This document shows positions 11,449-20,206 of a stretch of 64,000 bases of DNA, piece by piece. Origin of the DNA: JACCZX01 sp963710675 (GTDB lineage: Bacteria; Pseudomonadota; Gammaproteobacteria; Burkholderiales; Burkholderiaceae_F); the NCBI GenBank assembly GCA_963710675.1, contig CAVQBE010000021.1:248001-312000 (forward strand), given 5' to 3'. The notes under the pieces were generated by a model. That model worked only from the letters and a program-made list of their open reading frames with translations, had not been told where the DNA came from and made no database searches. Position numbers and translations under genes: made by a program. How positions within the stretch are numbered: the stretch's first letter is position 1; each line of letters opens with the position of its first letter.

Positions 11449-11884
11449 ATGGCACGCCAGGACCCACTGCGCAATGCTCGTTTTCGATTGGAAATCGATG
11501 GCCTTCAGGTCGCCGGATTCAGCGAGGTCGCAGTCGGCGCGACGATCACTGAAACGATCGACTATCGCGAAGGCAACGAGCCTTTGCGTGTACGCAAGCT
11601 CTCCGGGCTAACCAAGTTCGGCAATGTCTCGCTGAAGCGGGGAGTGACCGACTCGCGCGAGTTGTTCGATTGGCACCAGCAGATCGTCCAAGGTCAACTG
11701 AGCACCAGTCGCAAGAACGTGGTGATCGTTGTTCTACGGGGAGGCGGGAGAAGACCGGGCGCGTTTCGCAGTGTCCAACGCCTGGCCTACCAAATACGAT
11801 CCAAGCGATCTGAATGCCAAGGGCAACGAAGTTTTCATCGAATGCCTGGAGCTCGCAAACGAGGGCATCGAACGGGTTTCGTGA
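11449..11884 (+). CDS. Phage tail-tube (T4 gp19-like) protein 1, one-base frameshift
   Basis: The N-terminus MARQDPLRNARFRLEIDG, the block REGNEPLRVRKLSGLTKFGN and VSLKRGVTDSRELFDW match the conserved tail-tube family also found in contractile injection systems. As read, the frame breaks after NVVIVVLR. Removing one G from the GGGG at 11738-11741 restores a normal ending of AWPTKYDPSDLNAKGNEVF then IECLELANEGIERVS at 11884, for 144 residues, the usual length. It lies 41 bp after the TIR gene and 22 bp before a paralogue. No sheath, baseplate or spike gene is nearby, so an isolated tube subunit pair in a TIR cassette is the notable feature. Confidence 0.87.
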
Positions 11885-11906
11885 GTCGAGCGAGAGAATC
11901 AGTGCC

Positions 11907-12356
11907 ATGAAAAGCATCGAGCGCGAACCCTTCGGCAACATGCGCTTTCGCGTCGCGATTGAGGGGCTGCAGCAAAGCGGTGCGAGCGAAGTGATCTTCC
12001 CCGAAGCGCGCTTGGCTGCCGGGCTACAACGATCGCGCCGTGTTAAATACGGGACGCTCACGCTCAGGCGCGGGGTGACGAGTTCGCAGGATTGGTACGA
12101 ATGGTGGGATCACGCCCGCACCGCGAAAACTCTGCGCAAGCGAAACGTGGCGGTGGTGTTGATCGATGAGCGTGGCGCCGACGTCCAGCAATGGACCTTC
12201 GATAACGCTCGACCGTACGGTTACTTGTTGTCCAACCTGAATGCCCTCGGCAACGAACCGCTGATCGAAACGCTCGAGTTGGCGATCGGCGGATTCGCAG
12301 TGTCACTCGGTCCGTCGACGGCGAAGCGGCGTAAGCGCGCAGCCGACAGCCGCTGA
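11907..12356 (+). CDS. Phage tail-tube (T4 gp19-like) protein 2
   Basis: 149 residues, intact. Start ATG 11907. It shares the tube-protein plan with the preceding gene: EPFGNMRFRVAIEGLQQSG, then YGTLTLRRGVTSSQDWYEWW, a central KRNVAVVLID strand and the C-terminal LNALGNEPLIETLELAIGG. Sequence divergence from protein 1 is large, so the pair could form a hetero-oligomeric tube or a tube with an initiator. The C-terminus ends in a basic tail (STAKRRKRAADSR). The next TIR gene follows at once (TGA then a TTG codon, or ATG 9 bp later), so translation is probably coupled. Confidence 0.87.
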   Translation: MKSIEREPFGNMRFRVAIEGLQQSGASEVIFPEARLAAGLQRSRRVKYGTLTLRRGVTSSQDWYEWWDHARTAKTLRKRNVAVVLIDERGADVQQWTFDNARPYGYLLSNLNALGNEPLIETLELAIGGFAVSLGPSTAKRRKRAADSR

Positions 12357-12365
12357 TTGTCCTCG

Positions 12366-13805
12366 ATGGACATCTTCATCTCTTACTCGTCGAAGTACCG
12401 CGAGCTGTGCGAGCGATTGCAGCTTGCTTTGGAAGCCGAGGGGCATCATTGTTTTGTCGACCGCACCGAGCTCGACCCGGGCCACCCTTTCGACGCCGAG
12501 TTGCGCGAGGCAATTGCCGACTGTGATGTATTCATCTTCCTGGTCTCGCCGGAATCGGTCGCGACCGGCAGCTACGCGCTCGCCGAGCTGAATCTCGCGC
12601 AGCAACGCTGGCGTCACCCACGCGGGCGCGTCTTGCCGGTGGTCGTCGCACCGACGCCGATGGAGTCGATCCCGTCGTATCTAAAGGCCGTCACTCTGCT
12701 GCAGCCGCGCGGGGAAGTGGTGGCCGAAACGTTGGCGGCGGTCAGCGAGTTGGGCAGGAGCCGGCCTCGGCGGCCACTGATGCTGACGTTGGTGGGCCTG
12801 GCTGTCATCGCACTGATCGGCGCCGGCGCGTTCGCGTACGTCTGGCAACAGCGCGCCGCCGAGCAGGCCCAGCGGGAGCAAACCGTCCGCGAAACCGCTT
12901 CGGCCGCCGAGCTGTGCACGTCGGGCTCGCACGCCGCGGCGTGGAATCGTTTCGACGAGCTGACCGCGCGGTATCCATCCGATGCCACAGTTCAACTCGC
13001 TCGCGAGGACTGCGGCATGCGCTGGCTGCGCGAGATTCGCGTGCGCGTCGGCGAGCAGACTTTTGCCGACATCATCAAGCGGGTGCAGCCGGCCTTGGTC
13101 GCTGGGCTGCCTGCAGCAACGGGCCAGCGTGCCGCCGATCTTTTGGCGCATCTTGGCTGGGCGGACTATCTGCTGATACGCGAAGGCGCCACCGCAGGCG
13201 ATCCGGCCGCGCAGTTCGAGCGCGCTATCAAAACGGACCCGGAAAACGTTTATGCGCACGCGATGTGGGGACGCCATCTGTGGTGGTTTCGCGAGCGAGA
13301 TGCGGAGGCGCGCCTGCACTTCGCACGCGCGGTTGCCAGCGGCCGCGACCGCGAGTTCGTGAGATCGCTGCAATTCGGCGGCAGTTTGTCCCGCGCCGAA
13401 CTGGTGCCGTATGCGGTGATCGTCGCGAACGACATGCGGCTCGCGGGCGAGACGATGACAGACGCGCTGCGCAGCCGTCTTTGGAGCACAGCCTACCGGC
13501 CGTACCTCTTCTCAATCGACGATCGCTCCAGCTTCCTCGCGATCCTGCCGCCCGACCAGCACCTCGCTACGTTCGATTGGCTATTTCCGCGCTCCACCAT
13601 GCGTTCGGGCGAGATCCCTGCATGGCGCTATACACACGCGGCGCTGCTGGCTCATACCGGTCGTAAAGAAGAGGCTCGCACCAAGCTCGAAGCGCTGCTG
13701 AAAGACCTGAATGCCGATAAAGTAGACGGTCGAATCGTCGATCAGACGCGACGCTTGTTGGCCGAGCTGTCCCCGGCGACGAAACGGACCACTGCGCGCC
13801 GCTAG
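12366..13805 (+). CDS. TIR-domain membrane protein with TPR-like C-terminus
   Basis: 479 residues from ATG 12366; a TTG at 12357 is an alternative start. Residues 1-130 are a TIR domain (MDIFISYSSKYRELCERL, FVDRTELDPGHPFDAEL, DVFIFLVSPESV) with E74 in SYALAELNLA at the putative NADase position. A membrane helix spans about 139-160, followed by a charged coil and helical repeats reminiscent of TPR (AAWNRFDELTARYPSD; PAAQFERAIKTDPENVYAHA; AEARLHFARAVASG). The C-terminal part is predicted outside the cytoplasm. It closes the TIR-tube-tube-TIR cassette. The two TIR proteins share topology but not their outer domains, so they probably respond to different partners. Confidence 0.88.
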   Translation: MDIFISYSSKYRELCERLQLALEAEGHHCFVDRTELDPGHPFDAELREAIADCDVFIFLVSPESVATGSYALAELNLAQQRWRHPRGRVLPVVVAPTPMESIPSYLKAVTLLQPRGEVVAETLAAVSELGRSRPRRPLMLTLVGLAVIALIGAGAFAYVWQQRAAEQAQREQTVRETASAAELCTSGSHAAAWNRFDELTARYPSDATVQLAREDCGMRWLREIRVRVGEQTFADIIKRVQPALVAGLPAATGQRAADLLAHLGWADYLLIREGATAGDPAAQFERAIKTDPENVYAHAMWGRHLWWFRERDAEARLHFARAVASGRDREFVRSLQFGGSLSRAELVPYAVIVANDMRLAGETMTDALRSRLWSTAYRPYLFSIDDRSSFLAILPPDQHLATFDWLFPRSTMRSGEIPAWRYTHAALLAHTGRKEEARTKLEALLKDLNADKVDGRIVDQTRRLLAELSPATKRTTARR

Positions 13806-13852
13806 GCCGCTATCGTGTCGACCGCTTGCATAGTGATTTGAATGCTATCGGC

Positions 13853-14977
13853 ATGATCAGGATGTGGCGCTGGTTGCATGCAGCATGCTGTTGCCTCGTA
13901 CTTGCTGGCTGCGCGACTTCCAATGGCGACGCGGGGCTACCCGGACTGAACGCAGCGGATGCGCGGTCGCTGATCGTCCGTTTGTTGCCGTCGAGCCTTC
14001 CCGATCGCAGCGGCTGGGCCACCGACATCTATGCAGCGTTCGCCACGCAGGACATTGCAGCAAACACCGAGAACATCTGCGCTGTGCTCGCAGTCACCGA
14101 ACAGGAATCGACGTTTCGCGCCGATCCACCCGTGCCCGGGCTTGCCGCAATCGCATGGCAGGAGATTGATCGGCAGGCCGATCGGGCTGGTGTTCCGAGG
14201 TTTGCGGTTCACGCCGCGCTTCGTTTGACGTCGCCGAACGGCAAGACTTACCGCGAGCGCATCGACGCGGTAACGACCGAAAAACAACTGAGCGAGATCT
14301 TCGAAGACTTCATCAGCATGGTTCCACTGGGCAAGACGTTTCTCGCAAGCCGCAATCCGGTGCGCACCGGCGGCCCGATGCAAGTGAGCATTGCGTTCGC
14401 CGAGAGCCAGGTGGCGGTCAACCGATATCCGTACCCGGTCGAACACTCGATTCGACATGAAGTCTTCACACGACGCGGCGGCATGTACTTTGGCATTGCG
14501 CACCTGCTCGGATACGAGGCGCCATATACGCAACCGCTGTATCGCTTCGCTGACTTCAACGCGGGGCGCTACGCCAGCCGCAACGCGGCGTTTCAGAATG
14601 CGCTGAGCATTGCTTCAGGTGTCCGTCTGATTTTGGATGGCGACTTGTTGCCTCCGGACGCAAAGACCGATACGCCCACCGGTAGCACCGAACTCGCAGC
14701 CGTCGCGCTGGCCAAGCGGCTCGACATGACCGCCGCCGCCATCCGGCGTGACCTCGAGCGGGGCACCGAGGCTGCATTCGAGCGCACCCGGCTCTATGAA
14801 CGTGTTTTCGCGCGCGGTGATCAGGCCCACGGCCGCCCGGTGCCGCGCGCTGTTGTGCCGACGATCGAGTTGAAAAGTCCCAAGATCACCCGCAAGTTGA
14901 CAACCGAGTGGTTCGCACGCCGCGTCGACGAGCGATACCAGCGCTGCTTGGCTCGAGCGAGTCAACTGAGCAGCTGA
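13853..14977 (+). CDS. DUF1615 family lipoprotein
   Basis: 374 residues from ATG 13853. The N-terminus MIRMWRWLHAACCCLVLAGC is a lipoprotein signal with lipobox LAGC (Cys20). The body carries ENICAVLAVTEQESTF, a pattern like the catalytic-Glu helix of lytic transglycosylases, then MQVSIAFAE and RGGMYFGIAHLLGYEAPY, which fit the DUF1615 family of proteobacterial envelope lipoproteins. Biochemical role is not established; a lysozyme-like wall function is an inference from the EQEST helix. It lies 47 bp after the TIR gene and may be transcribed with it. Confidence 0.78.
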   Translation: MIRMWRWLHAACCCLVLAGCATSNGDAGLPGLNAADARSLIVRLLPSSLPDRSGWATDIYAAFATQDIAANTENICAVLAVTEQESTFRADPPVPGLAAIAWQEIDRQADRAGVPRFAVHAALRLTSPNGKTYRERIDAVTTEKQLSEIFEDFISMVPLGKTFLASRNPVRTGGPMQVSIAFAESQVAVNRYPYPVEHSIRHEVFTRRGGMYFGIAHLLGYEAPYTQPLYRFADFNAGRYASRNAAFQNALSIASGVRLILDGDLLPPDAKTDTPTGSTELAAVALAKRLDMTAAAIRRDLERGTEAAFERTRLYERVFARGDQAHGRPVPRAVVPTIELKSPKITRKLTTEWFARRVDERYQRCLARASQLSS

Positions 14978-14995
14978 CTACCAAGGCGTATCTGC

Positions 14996-15475
14996 GTGCT
15001 GAAATCTATTCGCGATTTTTTTGATAAAAATATTGCGCAAGCCGCGCCGACCGCAGACCGGCATAGCGTCGAGCTTGCGACCGCGGCGCTGTTGGTTGAA
15101 GTCGTTCGCAGCGATGCCGGAATTACCGCGTCTGAACAGAAAGCCGTGATGCGCGCGGTACGTGAGAAGTTCAATCTGTCCGAGCAAGAAGCCCAGGCGA
15201 TATTCAATTTAGCGGAACAGGAAGTACGCACTGCCAATGACTACTACCAGTTCACTTCATTGATCAACCGTCATTTCGACCAGCAGCACAAGCAGCACAT
15301 TATCGAATTGATGTGGCGTGTGGCGTATGCAGATTCCGAGCTAGCCGCGCACGAGAATCACGTGCTGCGCCGCATAGCCGAACTGCTTCATATCACGCAC
15401 GCTGACTACATCGCTGCCAAGATGCGTGCGCGCGATGCGGCTGAGCGCGGCGATGACGCTGCCGCGCTCAGGTAG
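14996..15475 (+). CDS. TerB-like tellurite-resistance family protein
   Basis: 159 residues from a GTG start at 14996. All-helical and acidic, with the TerB repeat pattern of paired Asp/Glu positions: ALLVEVVRSDAGITASEQ then MWRVAYADSELAAHENH followed by HVLRRIAELLHI. This double motif is the hallmark of the TerB/DjlA N-terminal fold, which binds metal and is often membrane-associated through partners. It has no signal peptide and should be cytosolic. The specific role here is unknown. It follows the DUF1615 gene by 18 bp and converges on the OmpA-like gene with a 6-bp gap. Confidence 0.85.
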   Translation: MLKSIRDFFDKNIAQAAPTADRHSVELATAALLVEVVRSDAGITASEQKAVMRAVREKFNLSEQEAQAIFNLAEQEVRTANDYYQFTSLINRHFDQQHKQHIIELMWRVAYADSELAAHENHVLRRIAELLHITHADYIAAKMRARDAAERGDDAAALR

Positions 15476-15481
15476 AGGCTC

Positions 15482-16147
15482 TTAAGCGTCGCGATCGCCC
15501 AGGAAGATCTCGACTCTGCGATTGCGAGCGCGGCCCGCTTCGGTATCGTTGCTGGCGATTGGCTCGCGAGACCCGCGACCATCGATTTGGAAGCGATTGG
15601 GCGCTACGCCACGCGTAACCAAGTAATCACGCGTTGCATCGGCACGTTGCAGTGACAACGGTTCGTTGACCGCTGCTGACCCTGTTGAATCGGTGTGGCC
15701 GATGATAGTGACGGTGCTGCTTGGATTCTGCTGCAGTGACTGCGCAAAATTATCGAGCGAAGTGCGGAAGTTTGGCCTGATAACAGCCTGTCCCGAGTCA
15801 AAAGCGATATCGCCAGGAATGACGATCTGCAGCCGGTTGTCTGCAGTCCGCGTCACTTCTACGCCCGTGCCTTGCGTTGCCTGCTGAATTTCCTTCTGCT
15901 GGCTCTCCATGCGCTTGTTCCAGACGTAGCCACCCAGCGCGCCGACCGCCGCACCGATCGCGGCACCGGCCGCTGCACCGCGGCCTCGATTGCTGTCGTT
16001 GCCAATCGCGCCAATGGCGGCGCCCGCTGCCGCGCCAACCCCGGCCCCTGTTGCTGTGCGACGCTGCCCCTCGTCCATCGTTTCGCACCCGCCTAACGTG
16101 GAGATGGCAAGCACCGCTGAAGCTGTCACTGCAATTATTTTTCGCAT
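15482..16147 (-). CDS. OmpA-family outer-membrane lipoprotein with glycine zipper
   Basis: 221 residues. The N-terminus MRKIIAVTASAVLAISTLGGC is a lipoprotein signal with Cys21. A glycine/alanine-rich zipper follows (GAGVGAAAGAAIGAIG and a second copy AAAGAAIGAAVGALGG), then an OmpA C-terminal peptidoglycan-binding domain with GDIAFDSGQAVIRP, TIIGHTDSTGS and NRRVEIFL. Similar to YiaD-type proteins that tie the outer membrane to the wall. AGGAGAG ribosome-binding site 5' of the ATG. Confidence 0.93.
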   Translation of the reverse strand: MRKIIAVTASAVLAISTLGGCETMDEGQRRTATGAGVGAAAGAAIGAIGNDSNRGRGAAAGAAIGAAVGALGGYVWNKRMESQQKEIQQATQGTGVEVTRTADNRLQIVIPGDIAFDSGQAVIRPNFRTSLDNFAQSLQQNPSSTVTIIGHTDSTGSAAVNEPLSLQRADATRDYLVTRGVAPNRFQIDGRGSREPIASNDTEAGRARNRRVEIFLGDRDA

Positions 16148-16207
16148 GGGGTATCTCTCCTGATTGTTTTCAGTTCAAGCCAAAAAGCAAACGAGATGCC
16201 CAAGCTG

Positions 16208-17239
16208 CTACCGCCCGTCTAGCGGTGGCGACGTTCGCGCAAGCGCTGCGCCCTGAGCCAACGCATAGAGTTTGCGCAACGCAATTTCGCGGCTCATCGG
16301 TGCCATCCCGCAATTCGTGCACGGCATCAAGCGATGCTGCGGCACAAAAGCGAGAGCTTTCTCGATCACATCGGCTACCTGCTCCGGCGTTTCGACTTCA
16401 TCGGAGGCCACATCGATAACGCCGACCATTACATCCTTGTTGACCAGAAGTCTCATTAATTCGATGGGCACGTGCGAATTGGCGCATTCGAGCGACACCT
16501 GCTTGATTGAGCTGCGCGCCAGTGCCGGGAAGATCTGCTCGTACTGCCGCCATTCTTCACCGAGACTTTTCTTCCAGTCGATGTTGGCCTGGATGCCGTA
16601 GCCGTAGCAGATGTGGACCGCAGTCGTGCAGGTCAGCCCGGCCGCCGCGCGTTCGAGCGCTTCGATGCCCCACTCATTGACTTCGTTTGGGTAAACATTG
16701 AACGCCGGCTCGTCGAACTGGATGACATCGACGCCGTCGGCCTGCAACGCGCGCGCTTCTTCGTTCAGCAGCGCTGCGAATGCCATCGCCATCGAGCGAC
16801 GGTCGCCGTAATAGCGATCGGCAACCGTGTCGACGATCGTCAGCGGGCCCGGAAGCGTGATCTTTAGTTTTTTCTTTGTATGTGCGCGCGCCAGCGTCGC
16901 TTCCGACCGATGTACGCGCGAACGCAGCGTTAGCGGCCCGGTCACTTGCGGCACCATCGCTTCGTAGCGGTTATCGCGTATCCCCATTTTGACTTTGTGC
17001 TCGAAGTCGATGCCAGCGACCGCTTCGAGAAACCCATGAACGAAATGCTGTCGTGATTGCTCGCCGTCGGTCACGATGTCGAGTCCCGCGTCCTCCTGTT
17101 CCTTCAGCACCAGCACCGTCGCGTCGCGCTTGGCTGCTGCAAGCTCTGCGCCCTGCGATTTCCACTGCGGCCAGAGTTTTTGCGTCTCGGCTAGCCAGAA
17201 TGGTTTTGGCAAACTGCCTGCGATTGTGGTTTCGAACAT
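16208..17239 (-). CDS. Core cobalamin-independent methionine synthase (MetE C-domain type)
   Basis: 343 residues from ATG 17239, which has GGGAGG 6 bp upstream; an upstream in-frame start at 17269 is less likely. The protein is only the catalytic half of MetE. Its zinc ligands are all visible: His and Cys in TAVHICYGYG, Glu in QVSLECANSH, Cys in MPCTNCGMAP. DVIQFDEPAFN is the substrate-site block. Core MetE proteins transfer a methyl group to homocysteine, in some organisms from a corrinoid protein rather than folate. The exact donor here is unknown. Divergent from folE with an 81-bp spacer. Confidence 0.88.
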   Translation of the reverse strand: MFETTIAGSLPKPFWLAETQKLWPQWKSQGAELAAAKRDATVLVLKEQEDAGLDIVTDGEQSRQHFVHGFLEAVAGIDFEHKVKMGIRDNRYEAMVPQVTGPLTLRSRVHRSEATLARAHTKKKLKITLPGPLTIVDTVADRYYGDRRSMAMAFAALLNEEARALQADGVDVIQFDEPAFNVYPNEVNEWGIEALERAAAGLTCTTAVHICYGYGIQANIDWKKSLGEEWRQYEQIFPALARSSIKQVSLECANSHVPIELMRLLVNKDVMVGVIDVASDEVETPEQVADVIEKALAFVPQHRLMPCTNCGMAPMSREIALRKLYALAQGAALARTSPPLDGR

Positions 17240-17320
17240 GTCTGCCTCCCGTTGCAGCCGCGTCGTCATATATAGTCAGACGACATTGCCCGACACAATA
17301 ACCTCGACGCTCGAGATTCG

Positions 17321-18005
17321 ATGAACGAACCGGTATCGGAAAAGATTCGCGCTCGTCTGCGGGCCGCCGGCCAGCGGTTTCACGCTAACGACAGCATTGC
17401 CGCTCACATCGAGCCTGGCGAACTGCCGCAATTGCAGGCCGAAGTTGAACAGAAGGTGCTCGCCGTGCTGCAGAGCCTGGTGATCGATACCGAAGGTGAC
17501 CACAACACGCGCGGCACCGCGCGCCGTATCGCCCGCATGTACCTCGGCGAAGTCTTCAGCGGTCGCTACACCGCTAAGCCGCACATGACCGAATTTCCGA
17601 ACGTCGAGCAGCTGAACGAGCTGATGATCATCGGCCCGATCACGATACGCAGCGCGTGCTCGCATCACCTGTGCCCGATTCTCGGCAAGCTTTGGATCGG
17701 CGTCTTACCCAACGAGGATTCGAATCTGATCGGCTTATCGAAATATTCGAGGCTCGCGGACTGGGTGATGAGCCGGCCGCAGATTCAGGAAGAAGCGGTG
17801 ACGCATCTGGCCGATTTGCTGCAGGCTTCGATGAATCCTGACGGTCTTGCGCTCGTGATGGAAGCCGATCACTTCTGCATGCAGTGGCGCGGCGTAAAGG
17901 ATAACGACTCGAAGATGATCAACAGCGTGATGCGCGGGTCTTTCCTGAAGGATTCCAAATCTGCGCGCCGAGTTCTTGTCGCTGTTAAGAGACCGGCGCG
18001 GTTAG
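17321..18005 (+). CDS. folE: GTP cyclohydrolase I, 3' frameshift
   Basis: Type I FolE, about 228 residues. Makes dihydroneopterin triphosphate from GTP for folate synthesis. Zinc-site residues are present in RSACSHHLCPILG and HFCMQWRGVKD; GDHNTRGTARRIARM is the N-terminal family block. The uncorrected frame runs on to 18289, antisense through the nuclease gene, giving a spurious 95-residue tail. Removing one A from the AAA at 17957-17959 gives the usual ending LRAEFLSLLRDRRG and a TAG at 18003-18005, overlapping the convergent nuclease stop by 4 bp. That is strong evidence for an indel error. Confidence 0.93.
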
Positions 18006-18499
18006 CCGCGCGGCGCGCGGCGATAGTCCCAAGGCGGTATAGGGTCACTGAACGACCACAGGCCGGCATGCGCGGAGCGCGCGTCGCTCTCGGCTCGCGC
18101 ATACCGTTCGCGGTCGCCCGCGCGCTGTTCGCGCGCGTACTTGATGTAGTGCCACGCATAGCCACGTCGGATTTGTTCGAGCCCTACGTCGACACCGTCG
18201 ACGATCACACGGCATACCGCGCGCCCGTAGCGATCGACCTTCGGACAATCGGCGCGGGCGGCTCGCCCGTGCGCGAGTGCTGCCAGTGATTGCCGTGCGC
18301 GTTGTCCATAAGGCTGCGTGCGCTCGGGTGCGTCGATGCCGTCGAGCCTAATCCGATGTTGCGTGTTGCTCGCGTCGAGCAAAGTCAATGTGTCGCCGTC
18401 GGCAACGCCGACCACGGTGCCTTGCCATTCGGCCGAGATTGCACTTAATGGCAGTGCAAGCGCGAGCAGCATCGCGCGAAGGACTTGCAGCAGCGTCAT
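18002..18499 (-). CDS. Secreted thermonuclease-family (SNase-like) protein
   Basis: 165 residues with a signal peptide (MTLLQVLRAMLLALALPLSA). SNase fold: VVGVADGDTLTLLDAS carries the Ca-binding Asp, RIRLDGIDAPER the catalytic Arg and Asp region, and DRYGRAVCRVIVDGVDVG the second catalytic block. Small exported nucleases of this type cleave DNA and RNA in the periplasm or outside the cell. Convergent with folE with touching stops. Confidence 0.9.
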   Translation of the reverse strand: MTLLQVLRAMLLALALPLSAISAEWQGTVVGVADGDTLTLLDASNTQHRIRLDGIDAPERTQPYGQRARQSLAALAHGRAARADCPKVDRYGRAVCRVIVDGVDVGLEQIRRGYAWHYIKYAREQRAGDRERYARAESDARSAHAGLWSFSDPIPPWDYRRAPRG

Positions 18500-18642
18500 G
18501 ACGGTTCCTGCGATGCGTTAATCCTAGGAACGAGTCGCATGCGAGAAACGACCGGAAAGAGGCGATGCAGCGGCGGCAATTCGAGCTCACGGTGAAATGC
18601 GAGGCTAAGATGGTCGCTATCGGATACGAGAACCGAGGCGCG

Positions 18643-19177
18643 ATGAAAGAGTCGGCGACTGTGACGATTGTCGGTATTGCTGGCGGCGCTGAGCGCGTGT
18701 TCGGTTTTCAAAGACGGTCCGACGGCGGTGGCGCAACTGGAGGCGACCTCAAGGGCAATATGGTCTGGGGCAACGTCAGTTTTGTGCAGATGGAGGGCAA
18801 GGTGATCGTGCGCGCCGATGTACGCGGGCTTGCGGCCAAGCGCGCAGTTCGGGTTTCACGTGCACGAAAAGGGCGATTGCAGTTCGCCCGATGGCATAGC
18901 GGCCGGCGAACATTTCAACCCGACCGCAAAGCCGCACGCGCACTACAGCGTGGCCGAACGACACGCGGGCGATTTGACGAACCTGAGGTCCGATGCCGAA
19001 GGCATGGCCGTGTACGCATTCGAAACGAATTTCTGAGCGTGACAGCCGGGCCCACGTCGGTCGTTGGCCGCGCCATCATCATTCATGCGGAGCCCGACGA
19101 CTACCGCACACAACCAGCAGGCAACTCGGGCGCGCGCGATCGCCTGCGGAGTTGATACGCGCGGTCTAGCCGGTTAG
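18643..19177 (+). CDS. sodC: Cu/Zn superoxide dismutase lipoprotein, several frameshifts
   Basis: The SodC signature is split over frames. One frame holds GNMVWGNVSFVQMEGKV, a second holds FGFHVHEKGDCSSPDG and AGEHFNPTAKPHAHYSV with the Cu/Zn histidines, and the first resumes at LSVTAGPTSVVGRAIIIHA. Near the 5' end another frame reads SVLLAALSACSVFKDGP, a lipobox with Cys after LSA, so the enzyme is probably a lipoprotein. An extra base near 19134 hides the family ending GNSGARIACGV; corrected, it stops at 19175-19177, abutting the convergent stop of the next gene. Four or more indels in 535 bp. Detoxifies periplasmic superoxide. Confidence 0.8.
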
Positions 19178-20139
19178 CGCTGCGTCAGCAGCTCGGCATA
19201 GCGATCCACATCGATATTGCCGCCGCTCAAAATCACGCCCACTTTCTTATTACTGACATCGAACACGCCTTCGAGCGCTGCTGCCGCTGCCAGACAACCC
19301 GTCGGTTCCACCACCATCTTCATGCGCTCGGCAAAAAAACGCATCGTCGACACCAGCTGTTGGTCGGTCACTGTAAGTACGTCGTCAACCAGCGATTGAA
19401 TCACCGGAAATGTGAAGCGTCCGGGTGCCTGCGTCTGCGCACCGTCCGCAATCGTCTTTGGAACTTCGATGTGAACGATCTCGCCACGGCGCAGCGACTG
19501 TTGCACGTCGTTGCCGGCCGCGGGCTCAACCCCGATGACGCGACACTGCGGAAGCGCATGTTTGGCGGCGACCGCGCAGCCCGAAATCAATCCGCCACCG
19601 CCGACACACACCAACAGCACATCGAGCGCGCCGGCGTCTTCTATCAGTTCGAGCGCCGCAGTGCCTTGGCCCGCCATCACGTGCGGATGATCGAACGGCG
19701 GGATCAGCGTCATGCCGCGCTCCTCTGCCAGTTTGCGGCCGATCTCTTCGCGGTTGGACTTATAGCGGTCGTACAACTGCACTTCAGCGCCATATCCACG
19801 CGTCGCATCGATCTTCATCTGCGGCGCATCGGTCGGCATCACGATCGTCGCCGGCATTCCCAGCAAGCGTGCGGACAGTGCTATCGCCTGCGCATGATTG
19901 CCCGACGAAAATGCCACCACACCCGTCTTGCGCTGCTCCGGCGTGAACTGCGACAGCGCGTTATAGGCGCCGCGAAACTTGAACGCTCCCATCCGCTGCA
20001 GGTTTTCGCATTTGAAAAACAGCTGCGCCCCGGTGCGCTCATTGGCGGTCTGTGACGTCGCCACCGGCGTGCGGTGGGCAACGCCGGACAGGCGCTGCGC
20101 AGCAGCTGTGATATCTGCGTGGCTAATCGACAGGTTCAT
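19174..20139 (-). CDS. PLP-dependent threonine dehydratase / hydroxyaspartate ammonia-lyase-like enzyme
   Basis: 321 residues, intact. Fold-type II PLP enzyme: the lysine lies in RMGAFKFRGAYN, the phosphate-binding glycine loop is CVGGGGLISG, and ILSGGNIDVDR is the C-terminal block. There is no C-terminal ACT regulatory domain, which favours a catabolic threonine/serine dehydratase, serine racemase or threo-3-hydroxyaspartate ammonia-lyase over biosynthetic IlvA. Substrate cannot be fixed from sequence. Divergent from cysK with a 67-bp spacer. Confidence 0.88.
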   Translation of the reverse strand: MNLSISHADITAAAQRLSGVAHRTPVATSQTANERTGAQLFFKCENLQRMGAFKFRGAYNALSQFTPEQRKTGVVAFSSGNHAQAIALSARLLGMPATIVMPTDAPQMKIDATRGYGAEVQLYDRYKSNREEIGRKLAEERGMTLIPPFDHPHVMAGQGTAALELIEDAGALDVLLVCVGGGGLISGCAVAAKHALPQCRVIGVEPAAGNDVQQSLRRGEIVHIEVPKTIADGAQTQAPGRFTFPVIQSLVDDVLTVTDQQLVSTMRFFAERMKMVVEPTGCLAAAAALEGVFDVSNKKVGVILSGGNIDVDRYAELLTQR

Positions 20140-20206
20140 ACTGCGAGCTTAACTTCTTGCGGCACGCCCGTTGCTGCTGCTGGCTACTTTTATCCTTTTG
20201 AATCCC

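Noticed and set aside
11449..12356. Prophage or full contractile injection system
   Set aside because: Only two tube-like genes; no sheath, baseplate, spike, capsid, integrase or lysis genes within the window.
18006..18289. C-terminal extension of FolE
   Set aside because: It is antisense to the nuclease gene and vanishes when one A at 17957-17959 is removed.
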